A stretch of 64,000 nt of DNA from Cryptosporangium arvum DSM 44712 (GCF_000585375.1 NZ_KK073874.1:8901913-8965912); one strand, 5' to 3'; positions 1 to 8,942 are shown, counted from the first letter of the stretch. Notes: generated from the sequence alone by a model not told the origin. Made by a program: numbers and translations.

Positions 1-201
1 CTGGTCGCGGCGCTCGCGACGTTGCCGCCGAACCACCGCCGGGCGATCGTCCTGCACTACCTGGCCGACCTGCCGGTGGCCGAGATCGCGGCGAGCGAGC
101 GGGTCGCCGACGGAACGGTGAAGTCCTGGCTGCACCGCGGGCGAGCGGCGCTGGCGACCCAACTCGGCGACACTCCATTGGAACGGGGGACGACGCGATG
201 A
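1..201 (+). CDS. RNA polymerase ECF sigma factor, C-terminal part (5' end outside window)
   Basis: The reading frame is open from base 1 and ends with TGA at 199-201. The 66 visible residues match the end of a sigma-70 region 4: LATLPPNHRRAIVLHYLADL, followed by the helix-turn-helix VAEIAASERVADGTVKSWLHRGRAAL. Such factors direct RNA polymerase to a small regulon and are usually held by a membrane anti-sigma factor. The stop overlaps the ATG of the next gene (ATGA), so the two are probably translationally coupled. The N-terminal region 2 cannot be seen, so the subfamily is open. Confidence 0.85.
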   Translation: MVAALATLPPNHRRAIVLHYLADLPVAEIAASERVADGTVKSWLHRGRAALATQLGDTPLERGTTR

Positions 202-941
202 GCGACGACGTTGTCGAGCACCTCCACGACCTGCGGGGAGCGGCGGACGAGCCGTACCGGGGCGCCGGGCCGGTGGCCGCGAGGGCGCGAGCCGCGGCCC
301 ACCGGCGGCGTCGGCGCGGCGCGGTGGCCGGAGCGCTGGTGCTGATCGTCGCAGCCGTCGTGGTGGGGTTCTGGCCCGAGCAGCCCGCACGGCTGCAGCC
401 GGCCGGCCCGGCCCGGACCTCCTCGGCCACCCTGCCCCAGCCCTCGTTCCCGGCCACGGGCTCCGCGAGCCCGGCGGATCGGGAGGTCCCGGACGACTGG
501 CGCATCGACTGGGCCAACTCGATCATGAACCTGCCCGCCAACGACGGCTGCCCGCACCGGCGAGTGCAGTTCACCGACGGCACAGCGACGTTCGCGCCCT
601 GGCAGTACTCGATCGGCGAGCCAGCATACGGCGACTTCACCGGCGACGGCCGCGACGACGCGGTGGTGGTCGTCGAATGCCACGGCGACGCGGACGTCGG
701 CGGCCCGGAGAGCCGCTGGGTGGTCGCGGCGTTCACCAGCAACGAGCGGGGCGGTCCCGAGCCGCTCGAGTCCCTCTACGCCGAGCAGGCCTACGTCGTG
801 CCGGTGGTGACGATCGCCGACCAGGTGATCCGGCTGGAGCTGCGGTACGAGGGCGGTGCCTGGCAGATCGAGAGGTACCGCTGGGACGGCGAGAAGATGA
901 ACCGGATCAGCGTCACCGAGACGCCGCGCCCGCCGCGTTAG
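198..941 (+). CDS. Single-pass membrane protein, partner of the ECF sigma factor
   Basis: This 247-residue protein has a charged cytoplasmic N-terminus (1-40, ending in an Arg-rich stretch), one transmembrane helix at about 41-59 and an extracytoplasmic domain of about 185 residues. The outer domain contains DFTGDGRDDAVVVVECHG, a TGDG-type loop like those of FG-GAP/VCBS proteins. Overlap with the sigma gene and this topology suggest an anti-sigma or sensor role, but no zinc-binding anti-sigma HxxxCxxC motif is seen, so this is inference. The protein at 62033-62629 has the same layout (one helix, then a VTGDG loop). Confidence 0.75.
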   Translation: MSDDVVEHLHDLRGAADEPYRGAGPVAARARAAAHRRRRRGAVAGALVLIVAAVVVGFWPEQPARLQPAGPARTSSATLPQPSFPATGSASPADREVPDDWRIDWANSIMNLPANDGCPHRRVQFTDGTATFAPWQYSIGEPAYGDFTGDGRDDAVVVVECHGDADVGGPESRWVVAAFTSNERGGPEPLESLYAEQAYVVPVVTIADQVIRLELRYEGGAWQIERYRWDGEKMNRISVTETPRPPR

Positions 942-1509
942 CCGCCCACTCGTCCCTGGTGATCGCGTACTCGACGTCGCCCTTCTCGTCGCCGGGGATC
1001 TTGTCGGGCCAGTTGTCGTAGCAGGAGCGGACGAAGCGCAGCCCGGCCTTCTCCATCACCCGCCGCGACGCACCGTGGACGGCGAGCGCCTCGGCGAACA
1101 CCCGCTCGACACCGAGGTCGGTGAACGCCTTGTCGACGAGCGCCTTCGCGCCCTCGGTGGCGTAGCCCCGGCCCCACGACTCCCGCCGCAGCCGGTACCC
1201 CAGCTCGATGCCCTCGCGCGTCGTGCCGTCGGCGCGGACCGGCTTGTCGTTGGGGCGCAGCAGGAACCAGCCGAGGAAGTCACCGGTGGCCTTCTCGATC
1301 GCCGGGAAGTAGCCGAATCCGGGGTACTGCTCGTAGAACGAGAACCAGCGCGGCAGCACCTCGTCGCGGAGCACGTGCCGCGGCGTCGGCCGTCCGCCGG
1401 TGACGTACCAGGTCACCTTCGGGTCGCTGTTCAGCTCGACGAGAGCGTCGAGGTCTTCGGACGTGGCCCGGCGCAGCACCAGGCGCTCGGTCTCGAGGAA
1501 GGTCTGCAT
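913..1509 (-). CDS. GNAT family N-acetyltransferase, RimJ/RimL type
   Basis: The 198-residue protein begins with the typical FLETERLVLRRATSEDLDALVEL strand-helix start of the RimJ/RimL group. It carries the acetyl-CoA loop RRESWGRGYATEGAKALVDKAF (the R/Q-x-x-G-x-A signature) and the late HGASRRVMEKAGLRFV segment. It should move an acetyl group from acetyl-CoA to an amine, but the substrate is unknown. Its 3' end overlaps the preceding + strand gene by 29 bp in a convergent arrangement. Confidence 0.88.
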   Translation of the reverse strand: MQTFLETERLVLRRATSEDLDALVELNSDPKVTWYVTGGRPTPRHVLRDEVLPRWFSFYEQYPGFGYFPAIEKATGDFLGWFLLRPNDKPVRADGTTREGIELGYRLRRESWGRGYATEGAKALVDKAFTDLGVERVFAEALAVHGASRRVMEKAGLRFVRSCYDNWPDKIPGDEKGDVEYAITRDEWAANAAGAASR

Positions 1510-1549
1510 TGGACCATTGTGTAACGCTCGGGTCCGTGGAGGCGCCTTC

Positions 1550-2371
1550 TCAGTCGCGGGCAGCGGTCGGATCGGCCCAAGCGTCCACCTCGAGTGCGTC
1601 CCCGACCGAGATCTTGCCCCCGCGCACCACCGAGATCTTGACGCCGAACGCCAGGCCTCCGGGTACGCGGCGGTAGGTCGCGAGCATGCGCAGCGGCTCC
1701 GGGCCGCGTTTCCGGCCGGTCTCCTGGTCCACGGTGACCACCGCGCACCGCAGGCAGAGCTTGGCGAACGCCAGCTCCGCGTCGCCCACCCGGAAACGCC
1801 GGAGCCGGTCCTCGGCGTGCGGCTCGTCCCACCCGTCGACGACGATGTTCGGCCGGAACCGGGTCATCGGCAGTTCGTGACCCAGCCGGTCCTGGAGGCC
1901 CCGGAGGGAAGCGCGGGACAGCAGCATCAGCGGCGAACTGTCGGCGTAGCTCGCGGTGCCGTCGGTCTCCCCTTTGGTGACGCGGTCGTGCTCGGGCGGC
2001 ACCCGCATCAGCCGGTAGGTGCCCTCGAGCACCGTGCCGAGCCAGCCGGCCACGTCGTCGCCCTGGTCGATACCGGTGTAGGGGTCGCCGAACAGCGACA
2101 CCGGCGTTCTCGGGCCCGCCAGGTCGATGGGTACCACGCAGGGCTCGACACCGGGCGCGCGCAGCGTCAGCGTCGTGCCGTCCTCGGCGACCGTCGGACG
2201 GATCACCGCCAGCCGCGGCACCGCCCGCTGCGTGCGGAAGTCGCCGTCGGCGTCGGTGACCAGGAACGCGCGGTCGTGCGCCGGTCCGGCCGGACCGATA
2301 GCGAGCGACCCGGCCGGCGCGGCCGCACACGACTTCACCGGATAGGAGGCCAGCTCAACGATCGTCGCCAC
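1550..2371 (-). CDS. MOSC domain protein (YcbX-like)
   Basis: The 273-residue protein has an N-terminal MOSC beta-barrel (VELASYPVKSCAAAP at 5-19) and a C-terminal MOSC domain. The C-terminal part carries FAKLCLRCAVVTVDQETG, where a conserved cysteine is expected to bind molybdenum cofactor sulfur. Relatives such as YcbX detoxify N-hydroxylated bases with a reductase partner. No reductase gene is adjacent. The start overlaps the 3' end of the hydrolase remnant on the same strand, so the two may once have been co-transcribed. Confidence 0.85.
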   Translation of the reverse strand: MATIVELASYPVKSCAAAPAGSLAIGPAGPAHDRAFLVTDADGDFRTQRAVPRLAVIRPTVAEDGTTLTLRAPGVEPCVVPIDLAGPRTPVSLFGDPYTGIDQGDDVAGWLGTVLEGTYRLMRVPPEHDRVTKGETDGTASYADSSPLMLLSRASLRGLQDRLGHELPMTRFRPNIVVDGWDEPHAEDRLRRFRVGDAELAFAKLCLRCAVVTVDQETGRKRGPEPLRMLATYRRVPGGLAFGVKISVVRGGKISVGDALEVDAWADPTAARD

Positions 2372-2940
2372 GGTCCGACTGTATTGCGGCGGCGAGTTCG
2401 GACGGGTAGCTCAGGGCGACCAGGTGCCCGCCGGGCACGATCTCCGGCGTGAGGCCGAGCCGCTCCCGCGCGACGCGCACCTGGAAGTCGACCGGGAACA
2501 GCCGGTCGTCGCGACCGGCGATCACGCGGGTGGGCACGTCCGGCCAGGCGCGCCGCGGCCACGGCTTCGCGAACGGCGTGCCCGACTGCTCCAGGTTCTC
2601 GTCCGCGCCGGTGGCGACGACGTCCGCCGGCACGTCGTGCAGGAACGTCACGGCCGGGTCGAACTCCGCATCCGGGTCGCGCACGTCGAGCTCACGCCGG
2701 GCCGGACCCTGCCCGGTCGCCGTCCACCACTCCCCTCCGCTCTCGCCCGGCGTCGGGATCATCGCGTTGACCAGGATCAACCGAGCGACCGGGACGCGGT
2801 CGCAGACGAGCGGCACGGTGAACCCACCCATCGACTGACCCACCAGCACGAGGTCGTCGCGCTCCCCGACCGCCGTGTGCCCCCGCTGTTCGAGGATGGG
2901 CGCTCCCACCAGCGCCGGGAACGAGCCCGTACGTCGTCAT
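2355..2940 (-). pseudogene. Alpha/beta hydrolase, damaged by internal deletion and frameshift
   Basis: The C-terminal part is well preserved: DDLVLVGQSMGGFTVPLVCDRV contains the nucleophile elbow GQSMG and DEN..FAKPWPRR..PTRVIAGRDDRLFPVDFQ the Asp region, ending in a GGHLVAL histidine. The expected start ATG at 2940 reads MTTYGLVPGAGGSA, but that frame is lost after 14 residues. The conserved frame resumes as APILEQRGHTAVGERDDL, where about 25 residues normally found between HTAV and the GQSMG strand are missing. One frameshift plus missing segments make this a probable pseudogene. A shortened product from the ATG at 2909 is possible but would lack the oxyanion strand. Confidence 0.75.
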
Positions 2941-3056
2941 GCCGATCCCCCGGCCGGCGGGCCCGGGAACCGGGTCTCGAAGTCGAGCACGCCGACCCAG
3001 CTCGGACGCAACGCGAGCCGGGCGAGCTCGGTGGAGGTGAGCAGGGTCTCGGCCAC
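2937..3056 (-). pseudogene. C-terminal gene remnant of unknown family
   Basis: A 39-codon frame with coding-like composition reads ETLLTSTELARLALRPSW and VGVLDFETRFPGPPAGG before a TGA that overlaps the ATG of the damaged hydrolase (ATGA). Such an overlap is typical of a real upstream gene. Nothing recognisable precedes it, because the + strand HxlR remnant starts within 15 bases. I read it as the surviving tail of a gene removed by the same deletion event. A chance open frame is possible. Confidence 0.35.
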
Positions 3057-3069
3057 GGACGACGACCCA

Positions 3070-3495
3070 TACGGGTTGCCCGGCGCGAGTCAGAGCATGC
3101 TGACGCAGCGACTCGGCGAGCTGGAACACGCCGAGGTGCTGCGGCGCCGGCAGCTCGGCCCGCCGACGCGCGCGGCGGTCTACGAGCTCACCGGGAGCGG
3201 CTACGCGCTCGGGCCCGCGCTCGTCGAGTTGTCGCGGTGGGGAAGCCGCACCGCACTCACCTCCACCGCGGAGTTGTCCGTCGACGCGCTGGCCCTGGCC
3301 CTGCGGACGACGTTCGATCCGACCGCCGCGGGTGACGTGTCCGTGCGGTGCGCGCTCCTGCTCGACGACGATCGGCTGGTCACCACCGTGAACGGCGGCC
3401 GGTTCGACGTCATCCGCTCCGACGCACGGGACGTGGACGCCGAGATCGAATGCTCAGTAGCCACGTTCCGCCAGTTGGTCTTCGCCCCACGCCCC
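3070..3495 (+). pseudogene. HxlR-family regulator with SCP2-like tail, truncated at both ends
   Basis: The frame reads LPGASQSMLTQRLGELEHAE, the recognition-helix and wing part of an HxlR winged helix. It is followed by LTGSGYALGPALVELSRWG and a C-terminal sterol-carrier-like segment ending ECSVATFRQLVFAP. The first 35-40 residues of the winged helix, including any start codon, are absent. No stop codon closes the frame before it runs into the opposite-strand permease gene. Both ends are therefore lost. HxlR genes commonly sit divergent from small alpha/beta hydrolases, which fits the damaged hydrolase next door. Confidence 0.7.
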
Positions 3496-3498
3496 GGG

Positions 3499-4188
3499 TC
3501 AGCTGAGGTCGGCCCGGTTCAGGCGGAGGACGCCGACGGCGGCCGGCAGCGCTATCCAGAGCAGCGACGACGTGCCGAGCTGGGCCCACTCGCCGGCCTC
3601 GACCCCCGGCCCGGCGAGGGGCGTCCGCGACTGCCCGATGTCGAGCCACGGCGACACCCGCTCCAGGCCGGGCACGATCCGCCCGACGAACGTCCACCCG
3701 AACGGCACCACGTAGTACACGACGATCGCCGGGGCCGAGTGCCACAGCAGCAGCCCGAACGACGTGCCGAACATCGTCGTCAACCAGTTCACGAGCGTCA
3801 GCTGCAGCACCACCGAACCGGAGAACCGCCACTCGCTGCCGAGCAGCAACACGAACGTGATCGCGAACCCCGCCGCCGTCACCAGCAGCGAGAGCACGCT
3901 CGCGGCCAGGAACTTCGCCACGACGACCCGGGAGCGAACCGGCACCAGCACGAACGTCGTCAGTGCCGTGCGCTGGGACCATTCACCGGTCACCAGCAAC
4001 AACCCCAGCAGCGGCGTCAGCACCGACACGGGCTGCTGCGCGTTCGCGACCACCGACGCCCAGGTGCGGTCGTCGGCGAACGCCAGCTGCGCTCCCGTCA
4101 CGGCCGCGACGAGCACCCCGATCGTCGCCAGCAGGGCCGCGGCCGCGCGGGTGTCCACGGCCTTGCGCAGCTCGACTCCGAACGTCAC
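3499..4188 (-). CDS. ABC-2 type transporter permease
   Basis: The GTG at 4188 overlaps the stop of the ATPase gene by four bases (GTGA), so the protein starts VTFGVELRKAVDTRAA and has 229 residues. About six hydrophobic helices are visible (for example AALLATIGVLVAAVTGAQLA, VSVLTPLLGLLLVTGEW, LLVTAAGFAITFVLLLG). The E-W after the second helix is typical of ABC-2 permeases linked to DrrA-like ATPases. With the upstream ATPase it should form an exporter of unknown substrate. It is convergent with the HxlR remnant. Confidence 0.87.
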   Translation of the reverse strand: MTFGVELRKAVDTRAAAALLATIGVLVAAVTGAQLAFADDRTWASVVANAQQPVSVLTPLLGLLLVTGEWSQRTALTTFVLVPVRSRVVVAKFLAASVLSLLVTAAGFAITFVLLLGSEWRFSGSVVLQLTLVNWLTTMFGTSFGLLLWHSAPAIVVYYVVPFGWTFVGRIVPGLERVSPWLDIGQSRTPLAGPGVEAGEWAQLGTSSLLWIALPAAVGVLRLNRADLS

Positions 4189-4880
4189 GACGTCACTCCG
4201 GTCAACCGCAGGAACATCGCTTCCAGGTCGTCGCCACCGAGTTCGTCGCGCGTGCCCTGGGCGACGATCCGCCCCCTGGTGATGACGACCAGCCGGTCGG
4301 CGCTCCGGTCGACCTCCGCGAGCAGGTGCGACGACAGCAACACGGTGCCGCCCCGGTCCGCGTACGAACGCACCAGGCCGCGCATCCACCAGATGCCCTC
4401 CGGGTCGAGCCCGTTGGCCGGCTCGTCGAGGATCAGCACCTCGGGATCGCCGAGCAACGCGTGCGCGACGCCCAGCCGCTGGCGCATGCCCAGCGAGTAA
4501 CCGCGGACCCGCCGACGGGCGGCGTCAGCCAGCCCGACCTCGTCGAGCAGCGCGTCCACCCGATCGGCGTCGACCCGGAGGACCGCGGCCGACAGCGCCA
4601 GGACTTCGCGCCCGGTCCGGCCGCCGTGCTGGGCGGACGCGTCGAGCAGCACTCCGACGCGGCGCCCCGGATCGGGCAGCTCGCGGTAGGGCACGCCGCC
4701 GACAAGCGCCTCGCCGGACGTCGGCCGCCCCAGACCGCAGAGCAGGCGCAGCGTGGTCGATTTGCCGGCGCCGTTGGGACCGAGGAAACCGGTCACGGTG
4801 CCGGGTTCGCAGCGGAACGAGACGTTGTCGACGACGAGCCGGTCGCCGTAGCGCTTCGTGAGTTCGTGGACGTCGATCAT
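4185..4880 (-). CDS. ABC transporter ATP-binding protein
   Basis: The 231-residue protein starts MIDVHELTKRYGDRLVVDNV. Walker A is GFLGPNGAGKSTTLRLL, the signature region YSLGMRQRLGVAHALL, Walker B VLILDEPANGLDPEG, and the H-loop histidine is in LLSSHLLAEV. It energises the permease encoded immediately downstream. The divergent histidine kinase and response regulator genes 130 bp away are the likely controllers, as is usual for small actinobacterial exporters of this type. Confidence 0.92.
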   Translation of the reverse strand: MIDVHELTKRYGDRLVVDNVSFRCEPGTVTGFLGPNGAGKSTTLRLLCGLGRPTSGEALVGGVPYRELPDPGRRVGVLLDASAQHGGRTGREVLALSAAVLRVDADRVDALLDEVGLADAARRRVRGYSLGMRQRLGVAHALLGDPEVLILDEPANGLDPEGIWWMRGLVRSYADRGGTVLLSSHLLAEVDRSADRLVVITRGRIVAQGTRDELGGDDLEAMFLRLTGVTS

Positions 4881-5012
4881 GGCTCCGAGACTCGACGACC
4901 GCCCGGCACCGGCACATCGGCCGCCGTACGCGGTCGGGCCCCTACCGAAGTAGTGGGTCGACAGGTCCTTCCGGCACTGCCCCGGCGCACCCCGCGCACC
5001 TACCCTGAACTC

Positions 5013-6122
5013 GTGACACGGCTCCGGGACGGCACCACGGTCCTGGTGACGCTGTGTGCCACCGCGTTCCTGGCGCGGTTCGGTGACCCGCCGTTCCTGC
5101 CCTGGTACCTGGCCGCGGCGACGGCAGGCGCCTGCTGCGTCGCGCTCTGGTGGCGTACGCGGTGGCCGCTCGCGCTGGCGCTGGCGTTCACGCCGATCGG
5201 GGTCGTGGTGGGTGCGGCGAGCGCGCCGATCACCGTGGCGGTGTTCAGCGTCGCCGTCGCGCACCGGGCGCGGGTGGCGCTGGCCGTGGCCGCCGCGAAC
5301 CTCGCGACCGTGCCGCTGTTCTTCGTGCTGCACCGCGACCCGGCGTTCCCGATCTGGGTCGACTTCGCGCTGCGCGGTGCGTGCCTCGCCGCCGCGGTCG
5401 GCTGGGGGTCGGCCGTGCGGGCGCAGCGGCAACTGGTCCAGTCGTTGCGTGACCGGGCCACCCAGCTGGAGGCCGAGCAGCACCTGCGCGTCGATCAGGC
5501 CAGGCTCACCGAGCGCACCCGCATCGCCCGCGAGATGCACGACATCCTGGCGCACCGGTTGTCGCTGCTCAGCCTGCACGCGGGCGCGCTGGAGATCCGC
5601 GTCGACGCGCGTCGGGAGGAGATCGCGGAGGCGGCCGGCGTGATCCGCAGCAACACGCACGAGGCGCTGGAGGACCTCCGCGAGATCATCGGGGTGCTGC
5701 GGGCCGAGCCCGCGAACGGCGGCGGTGAACGGCCCCAGCCCGACCTCGGTGACCTGCCGGAGCTGGTCGAGACGGCACGCACCGCGGGCACCGAGGTCTC
5801 CTACGACTGCGCGGTCGACGCCCTGGTGCCGGCCACCGCCGGCCGCACCGTGTACCGGCTGGTGCAGGAAGGGCTGACGAACGTCCGCAAGCACGCGCCG
5901 CACACGGTCGCGGACGTGCGGGTCTCGGGCGCGCCGGGCGAGGGCCTGCAGGTGCGGATCACGAACCCGCTTCCGCTGACGCCGCACTCCGCGGTGCCCG
6001 GCGCCGGGCTGGGTCTCGTCGGGTTACGCGAACGGTTCGCGCTGGCCGGCGGTCGCTTGGAGCACGGCTCCGACGCCGACGGCCGCTTCCGCCTGGAGGG
6101 GTGGTTGCCCTGGCCGACGTGA
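5013..6122 (+). CDS. Sensor histidine kinase, NarL/DesK type
   Basis: Translation probably starts at GTG 5013 (VTRLRDGTTVLVTLCATAFL), giving 369 residues. About four transmembrane helices occupy residues 8-140. The HisKA_3 dimerisation helix TRIAREMHDILAHRLSLLSL carries the phospho-accepting His. The ATPase domain has the N-box VYRLVQEGLTNVRKHAP and the G-box GAGLGLVGLRERFALAGG. The stop overlaps the start of the response regulator (GTGA). It is divergent from the ABC exporter, so membrane or drug stress sensing is plausible but not shown. Confidence 0.93.
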   Translation: MTRLRDGTTVLVTLCATAFLARFGDPPFLPWYLAAATAGACCVALWWRTRWPLALALAFTPIGVVVGAASAPITVAVFSVAVAHRARVALAVAAANLATVPLFFVLHRDPAFPIWVDFALRGACLAAAVGWGSAVRAQRQLVQSLRDRATQLEAEQHLRVDQARLTERTRIAREMHDILAHRLSLLSLHAGALEIRVDARREEIAEAAGVIRSNTHEALEDLREIIGVLRAEPANGGGERPQPDLGDLPELVETARTAGTEVSYDCAVDALVPATAGRTVYRLVQEGLTNVRKHAPHTVADVRVSGAPGEGLQVRITNPLPLTPHSAVPGAGLGLVGLRERFALAGGRLEHGSDADGRFRLEGWLPWPT

Positions 6123-6763
6123 TCCGACTGGCCATCGTCGACGACGATCCGCTGGTGCGGGCCGGGTTACGGCTGCTGCTGGCCGCCGCCCCCGACATCA
6201 CGATCGTCGCCGAGGCCGCGGACGGAGCCGAGGCGGCCCGGGTCGTGGACGCGCACTCACCGGACGTCGTGCTGATGGACATCCGGATGCCGAACGTCGA
6301 CGGGTTGGTCGCGACCGAGCGGCTGCGGTCACGAACGAGCGGCCCGCACGTGATCGTGCTGACGACTTTCTCCGCCGACGACTACGTGCTGCGTGCCCTG
6401 CGGGCCGGCGCCAGCGGGTTCCTGCTCAAGGACACGCCGCCGCGGGAGCTGATCCAGGCCGTGCGGACGGTCGTGGCCGGCGACGCGATGTTGTCGCCAT
6501 CGGTGACCAAGCAGCTGATCGAGCACCTGGCCGAAACCGCTCCCCGACGTGGCCACGCGCGCGTGCTGCTCGATCGGCTCACGGCTCGGGAGCGGGAGGT
6601 CGCCCTCGCGGTGGGGCGTGGTGGCTCGAACGCCGAGATCGCCGCTGAGCTGCGGATGAGCCTGCCGACCGTGAAGGCGCACGTGTCCCGCCTACTCACC
6701 AAACTCGACGCGGCGAACCGCGTCCAGATCGCGTTGGTGGTGCACGACGCTCTCCGGAGCTGA
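6119..6763 (+). CDS. Response regulator, NarL/LuxR type
   Basis: The GTG at 6119 overlaps the kinase stop by four bases and gives 214 residues. The receiver domain has the acidic pocket VDDD and the phospho-acceptor in VVLMDIRMPNVDG; T and K of the switch are in VIVLTTFS and FLLKDTPPREL. The C-terminal LuxR helix-turn-helix reads LTAREREVALAVGRGGSNAE to VKAHVSRLLTKL. It should be phosphorylated by the upstream kinase and regulate the divergent ABC genes. The last 72 bases overlap the 3' end of the opposite-strand MerR gene. Confidence 0.94.
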   Translation: MIRLAIVDDDPLVRAGLRLLLAAAPDITIVAEAADGAEAARVVDAHSPDVVLMDIRMPNVDGLVATERLRSRTSGPHVIVLTTFSADDYVLRALRAGASGFLLKDTPPRELIQAVRTVVAGDAMLSPSVTKQLIEHLAETAPRRGHARVLLDRLTAREREVALAVGRGGSNAEIAAELRMSLPTVKAHVSRLLTKLDAANRVQIALVVHDALRS

Positions 6764-7669
6764 CGCGCGCAGCGCCGCGGTCAGCCACCGCACGGCCGGT
6801 TGCATCGACGGGGGCTCGGGCCAGCCGTTGACGCGCGACAGGAGCTGGAAGTAACGCTCGGCGTAGGGGTCGCCACCGATCTCCAGGCGCGTGATCAGCG
6901 CTTCCGGGTGCACGGCGCCGAACTCGGAGGCGTAGGCGGCCAGCACGTCGTCGACCACGGGTTTCGCCGCCGCGGACGCCGGGTCGACGCCGGCCGCGAC
7001 GGCGTCGCCGACGAGCGCGAGCACGTTCCCGGTCAGCGCACCGTGCAGCCCGGTGCGGTCGCCGGCCGCCCGCTCGGCGGCCTGGTGCTCGGCGGCGCGG
7101 CGGGCCGCGGCCCGGAACCGCGGGTCCTGGATGAGCTCACCCAGCGCGACCCAGTCGTCGAGCTGCTGGGCGCTCGGGTCGTCGGGCAGCTCCGGCAGCG
7201 CCGCGCGCATCATCTCGACGAACTCCGGGTTGGCGTCCAGGTCGCCGAACGTCTCCTCGACGAACGTCGTCACGAGTCGGTTGCGCTCGGCGGCGGAGAG
7301 CCGGGCCAGTCGGTGCATGAGGGGAACCTCCGAGGGATCGGTGCCACGGGCCGCGATCAGCGACAGCACCGTGCGGTGGGCGGTCAGGGTGCGGATCTGG
7401 ACGTCGAGCGCGTCGCCGTGCGCCGCGGCGACCTCGGCGAGCGACACCCGCCGGTCGACGACCCGCCGGATCGTCGCGAGGTCGAGCCAGAGGTCGCGCA
7501 GCGTGCGGACCAGCTCCAGGCGCGCGACGGCGTCGACGTCGTACAGCCGGTAACCGGCGGCGCTGCGTGCGGTCGCCGGCACGACACCGGCGTCGGCGTA
7601 GAACCGGATGGTCCGGACCGACAGGCCGGTCCGGTGGGCCAGTTCACCGATCGAGTACAGGTCGTCCAC
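6692..7669 (-). CDS. MerR family transcriptional regulator
   Basis: The 325-residue protein starts MDDLYSIGELAHRTGLSVRT and continues IRFYADAGVVP, the canonical MerR winged helix. About 240 residues follow with the layout of large MerR regulators that bind organic molecules: a coiled-coil dimerisation region (RRVSLAEVAAAHGDALDV) and a helical effector domain. No Cys metal site is seen. A 19-bp inverted repeat lies 15 bp upstream and is the probable autoregulatory operator. Confidence 0.9.
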   Translation of the reverse strand: MDDLYSIGELAHRTGLSVRTIRFYADAGVVPATARSAAGYRLYDVDAVARLELVRTLRDLWLDLATIRRVVDRRVSLAEVAAAHGDALDVQIRTLTAHRTVLSLIAARGTDPSEVPLMHRLARLSAAERNRLVTTFVEETFGDLDANPEFVEMMRAALPELPDDPSAQQLDDWVALGELIQDPRFRAAARRAAEHQAAERAAGDRTGLHGALTGNVLALVGDAVAAGVDPASAAAKPVVDDVLAAYASEFGAVHPEALITRLEIGGDPYAERYFQLLSRVNGWPEPPSMQPAVRWLTAALRASAPESVVHHQRDLDAVRRVEFGE

Positions 7670-7683
7670 GCGAACAGCGTGCG

Positions 7684-7702
7684 GTCTCCACCGGCTGGAG
7701 AC
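7684..7702. promoter_or_regulatory. MerR operator inverted repeat
   Basis: GTCTCCA-ccggc-TGGAGAC is a perfect 7-bp inverted repeat with a 5-bp centre, 15 bp upstream of the MerR start. On the minus strand TTGAGT (7708-7703) is a plausible -35 element and the repeat falls in the following spacer, the position where MerR proteins bind to untwist DNA. The -10 element is weak (CACGCT). Confidence 0.65.
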
Positions 7703-7819
7703 TCAAGCGGTTATCGGCCCCGAAGCCGGTCGATCGGCTGAAACAGCGCAACCAGTCGACCGGCATCGCCCGGAGCACCGACGCCCGCTGACGATAACCA
7801 CAAGAGCCCGAAATCCTGG

Positions 7820-8845
7820 TTATTTTGGTACGTACTGGTCGACCTCGGGTCGGCTTTCGCGGCGCAGCCGGAGGAAAGCCGTGGTCAGCAAGGCGACCGT
7901 GACCACCGTGATCGTGACGTCGCCGAGGATCGCCTCGGCCGGGGACGCGGGGTCGTAGTTCGGCACGACGTACGCCACGACGGCGGACAGCACCAGCGGG
8001 CCGGAGAACGCCGCGAGCACGTGTCGCTGGCTCCAGCCGGGGAGCCGGGACCAGCGGACGATCACGACGACGGCGACCAGGATCGCCCCGGCGTTGATCG
8101 CGACGCCGGCCCAACCCGGGACGAGGTCCACGCTGGCCGCCGCCGCCAGGGCGACCACCGCGCTCCACATCGCCCACGGCGCCCGCCGCTCCTCCCCCCG
8201 TTCCCAGGCCTTCGGCTGCGGCCAACTCCACGCGAGCCGGCCCGGGACCAACGCCAGCACGACGAGCACGACGACGATCGCCACCGCCGCCCCGAGTTGA
8301 TGCGGCGCGGCGGTGAAGCCCTTGGCGGCGTCGGAGTGGATCAGCAGGCTCCCGAGCACGAACAGCACACCGACGCCGCCGAGCCCCCACCGACCGAGCC
8401 ACGGCTCACGACGCCCCTCGGCCCCGACGATCGACTCCACGACCGCGATCGGCAGACCGATGCTCAGGACGATGTGGTTGCCGACGTAGTTGAACGCGTC
8501 GCCGACGCTGAGCCCGAGGCCCGGCAGCCGGGTCAGGGCCGGGTCACGGATCAGACCGGCGTACTCGGTGTCGTCGAGGTAGCTCGGGTTGAACAGGGAC
8601 TGATCGACCAACCCGGCCATGTACACGCCGAACGCGGCTCCGAGCAGCGCGATCGACGGCCAGCCGAGGCCGGCGCGCCGGACCGCTTCGCGGACGAGGA
8701 TCGCCGCGCCGCCGTAGAGCGGACCGAGGAACACCACCACGAGCGGGTAGTCGCGGAGCGCGAACCCGCCCCACGAGCATTCCGCGGCCCACGGCGCCAG
8801 TACCCCCAGCGCGACCACGGCGGCGATTCGCCTTCGACGGGACAT
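7820..8845 (-). CDS. Polytopic membrane protein, unknown function
   Basis: The 341-residue protein has about nine hydrophobic helices, starting with IAAVVALGVLAPWAAECSWG and including FLGPLYGGAAILVREAVRRA and AVAIVVVLVVLALVPGRLAW. The N-terminal GGAAILVREAVRRAG segment resembles predicted membrane proteins often next to regulators in actinobacteria. No catalytic or transport motif is recognised. No co-transcribed partner is evident; about 95 bp separate it from the upstream redox gene on the same strand. Confidence 0.8.
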   Translation of the reverse strand: MSRRRRIAAVVALGVLAPWAAECSWGGFALRDYPLVVVFLGPLYGGAAILVREAVRRAGLGWPSIALLGAAFGVYMAGLVDQSLFNPSYLDDTEYAGLIRDPALTRLPGLGLSVGDAFNYVGNHIVLSIGLPIAVVESIVGAEGRREPWLGRWGLGGVGVLFVLGSLLIHSDAAKGFTAAPHQLGAAVAIVVVLVVLALVPGRLAWSWPQPKAWERGEERRAPWAMWSAVVALAAAASVDLVPGWAGVAINAGAILVAVVVIVRWSRLPGWSQRHVLAAFSGPLVLSAVVAYVVPNYDPASPAEAILGDVTITVVTVALLTTAFLRLRRESRPEVDQYVPK

Positions 8846-8942
8846 CGGTGACTCCTCCCAGGTTCCGCCCGGCTCTCCGCCGGCGCATCCCCAGGTTCAG
8901 CCGAGCCCCACCCCGTCCTCAGCGCCCACAGGTAGTCCGCCC

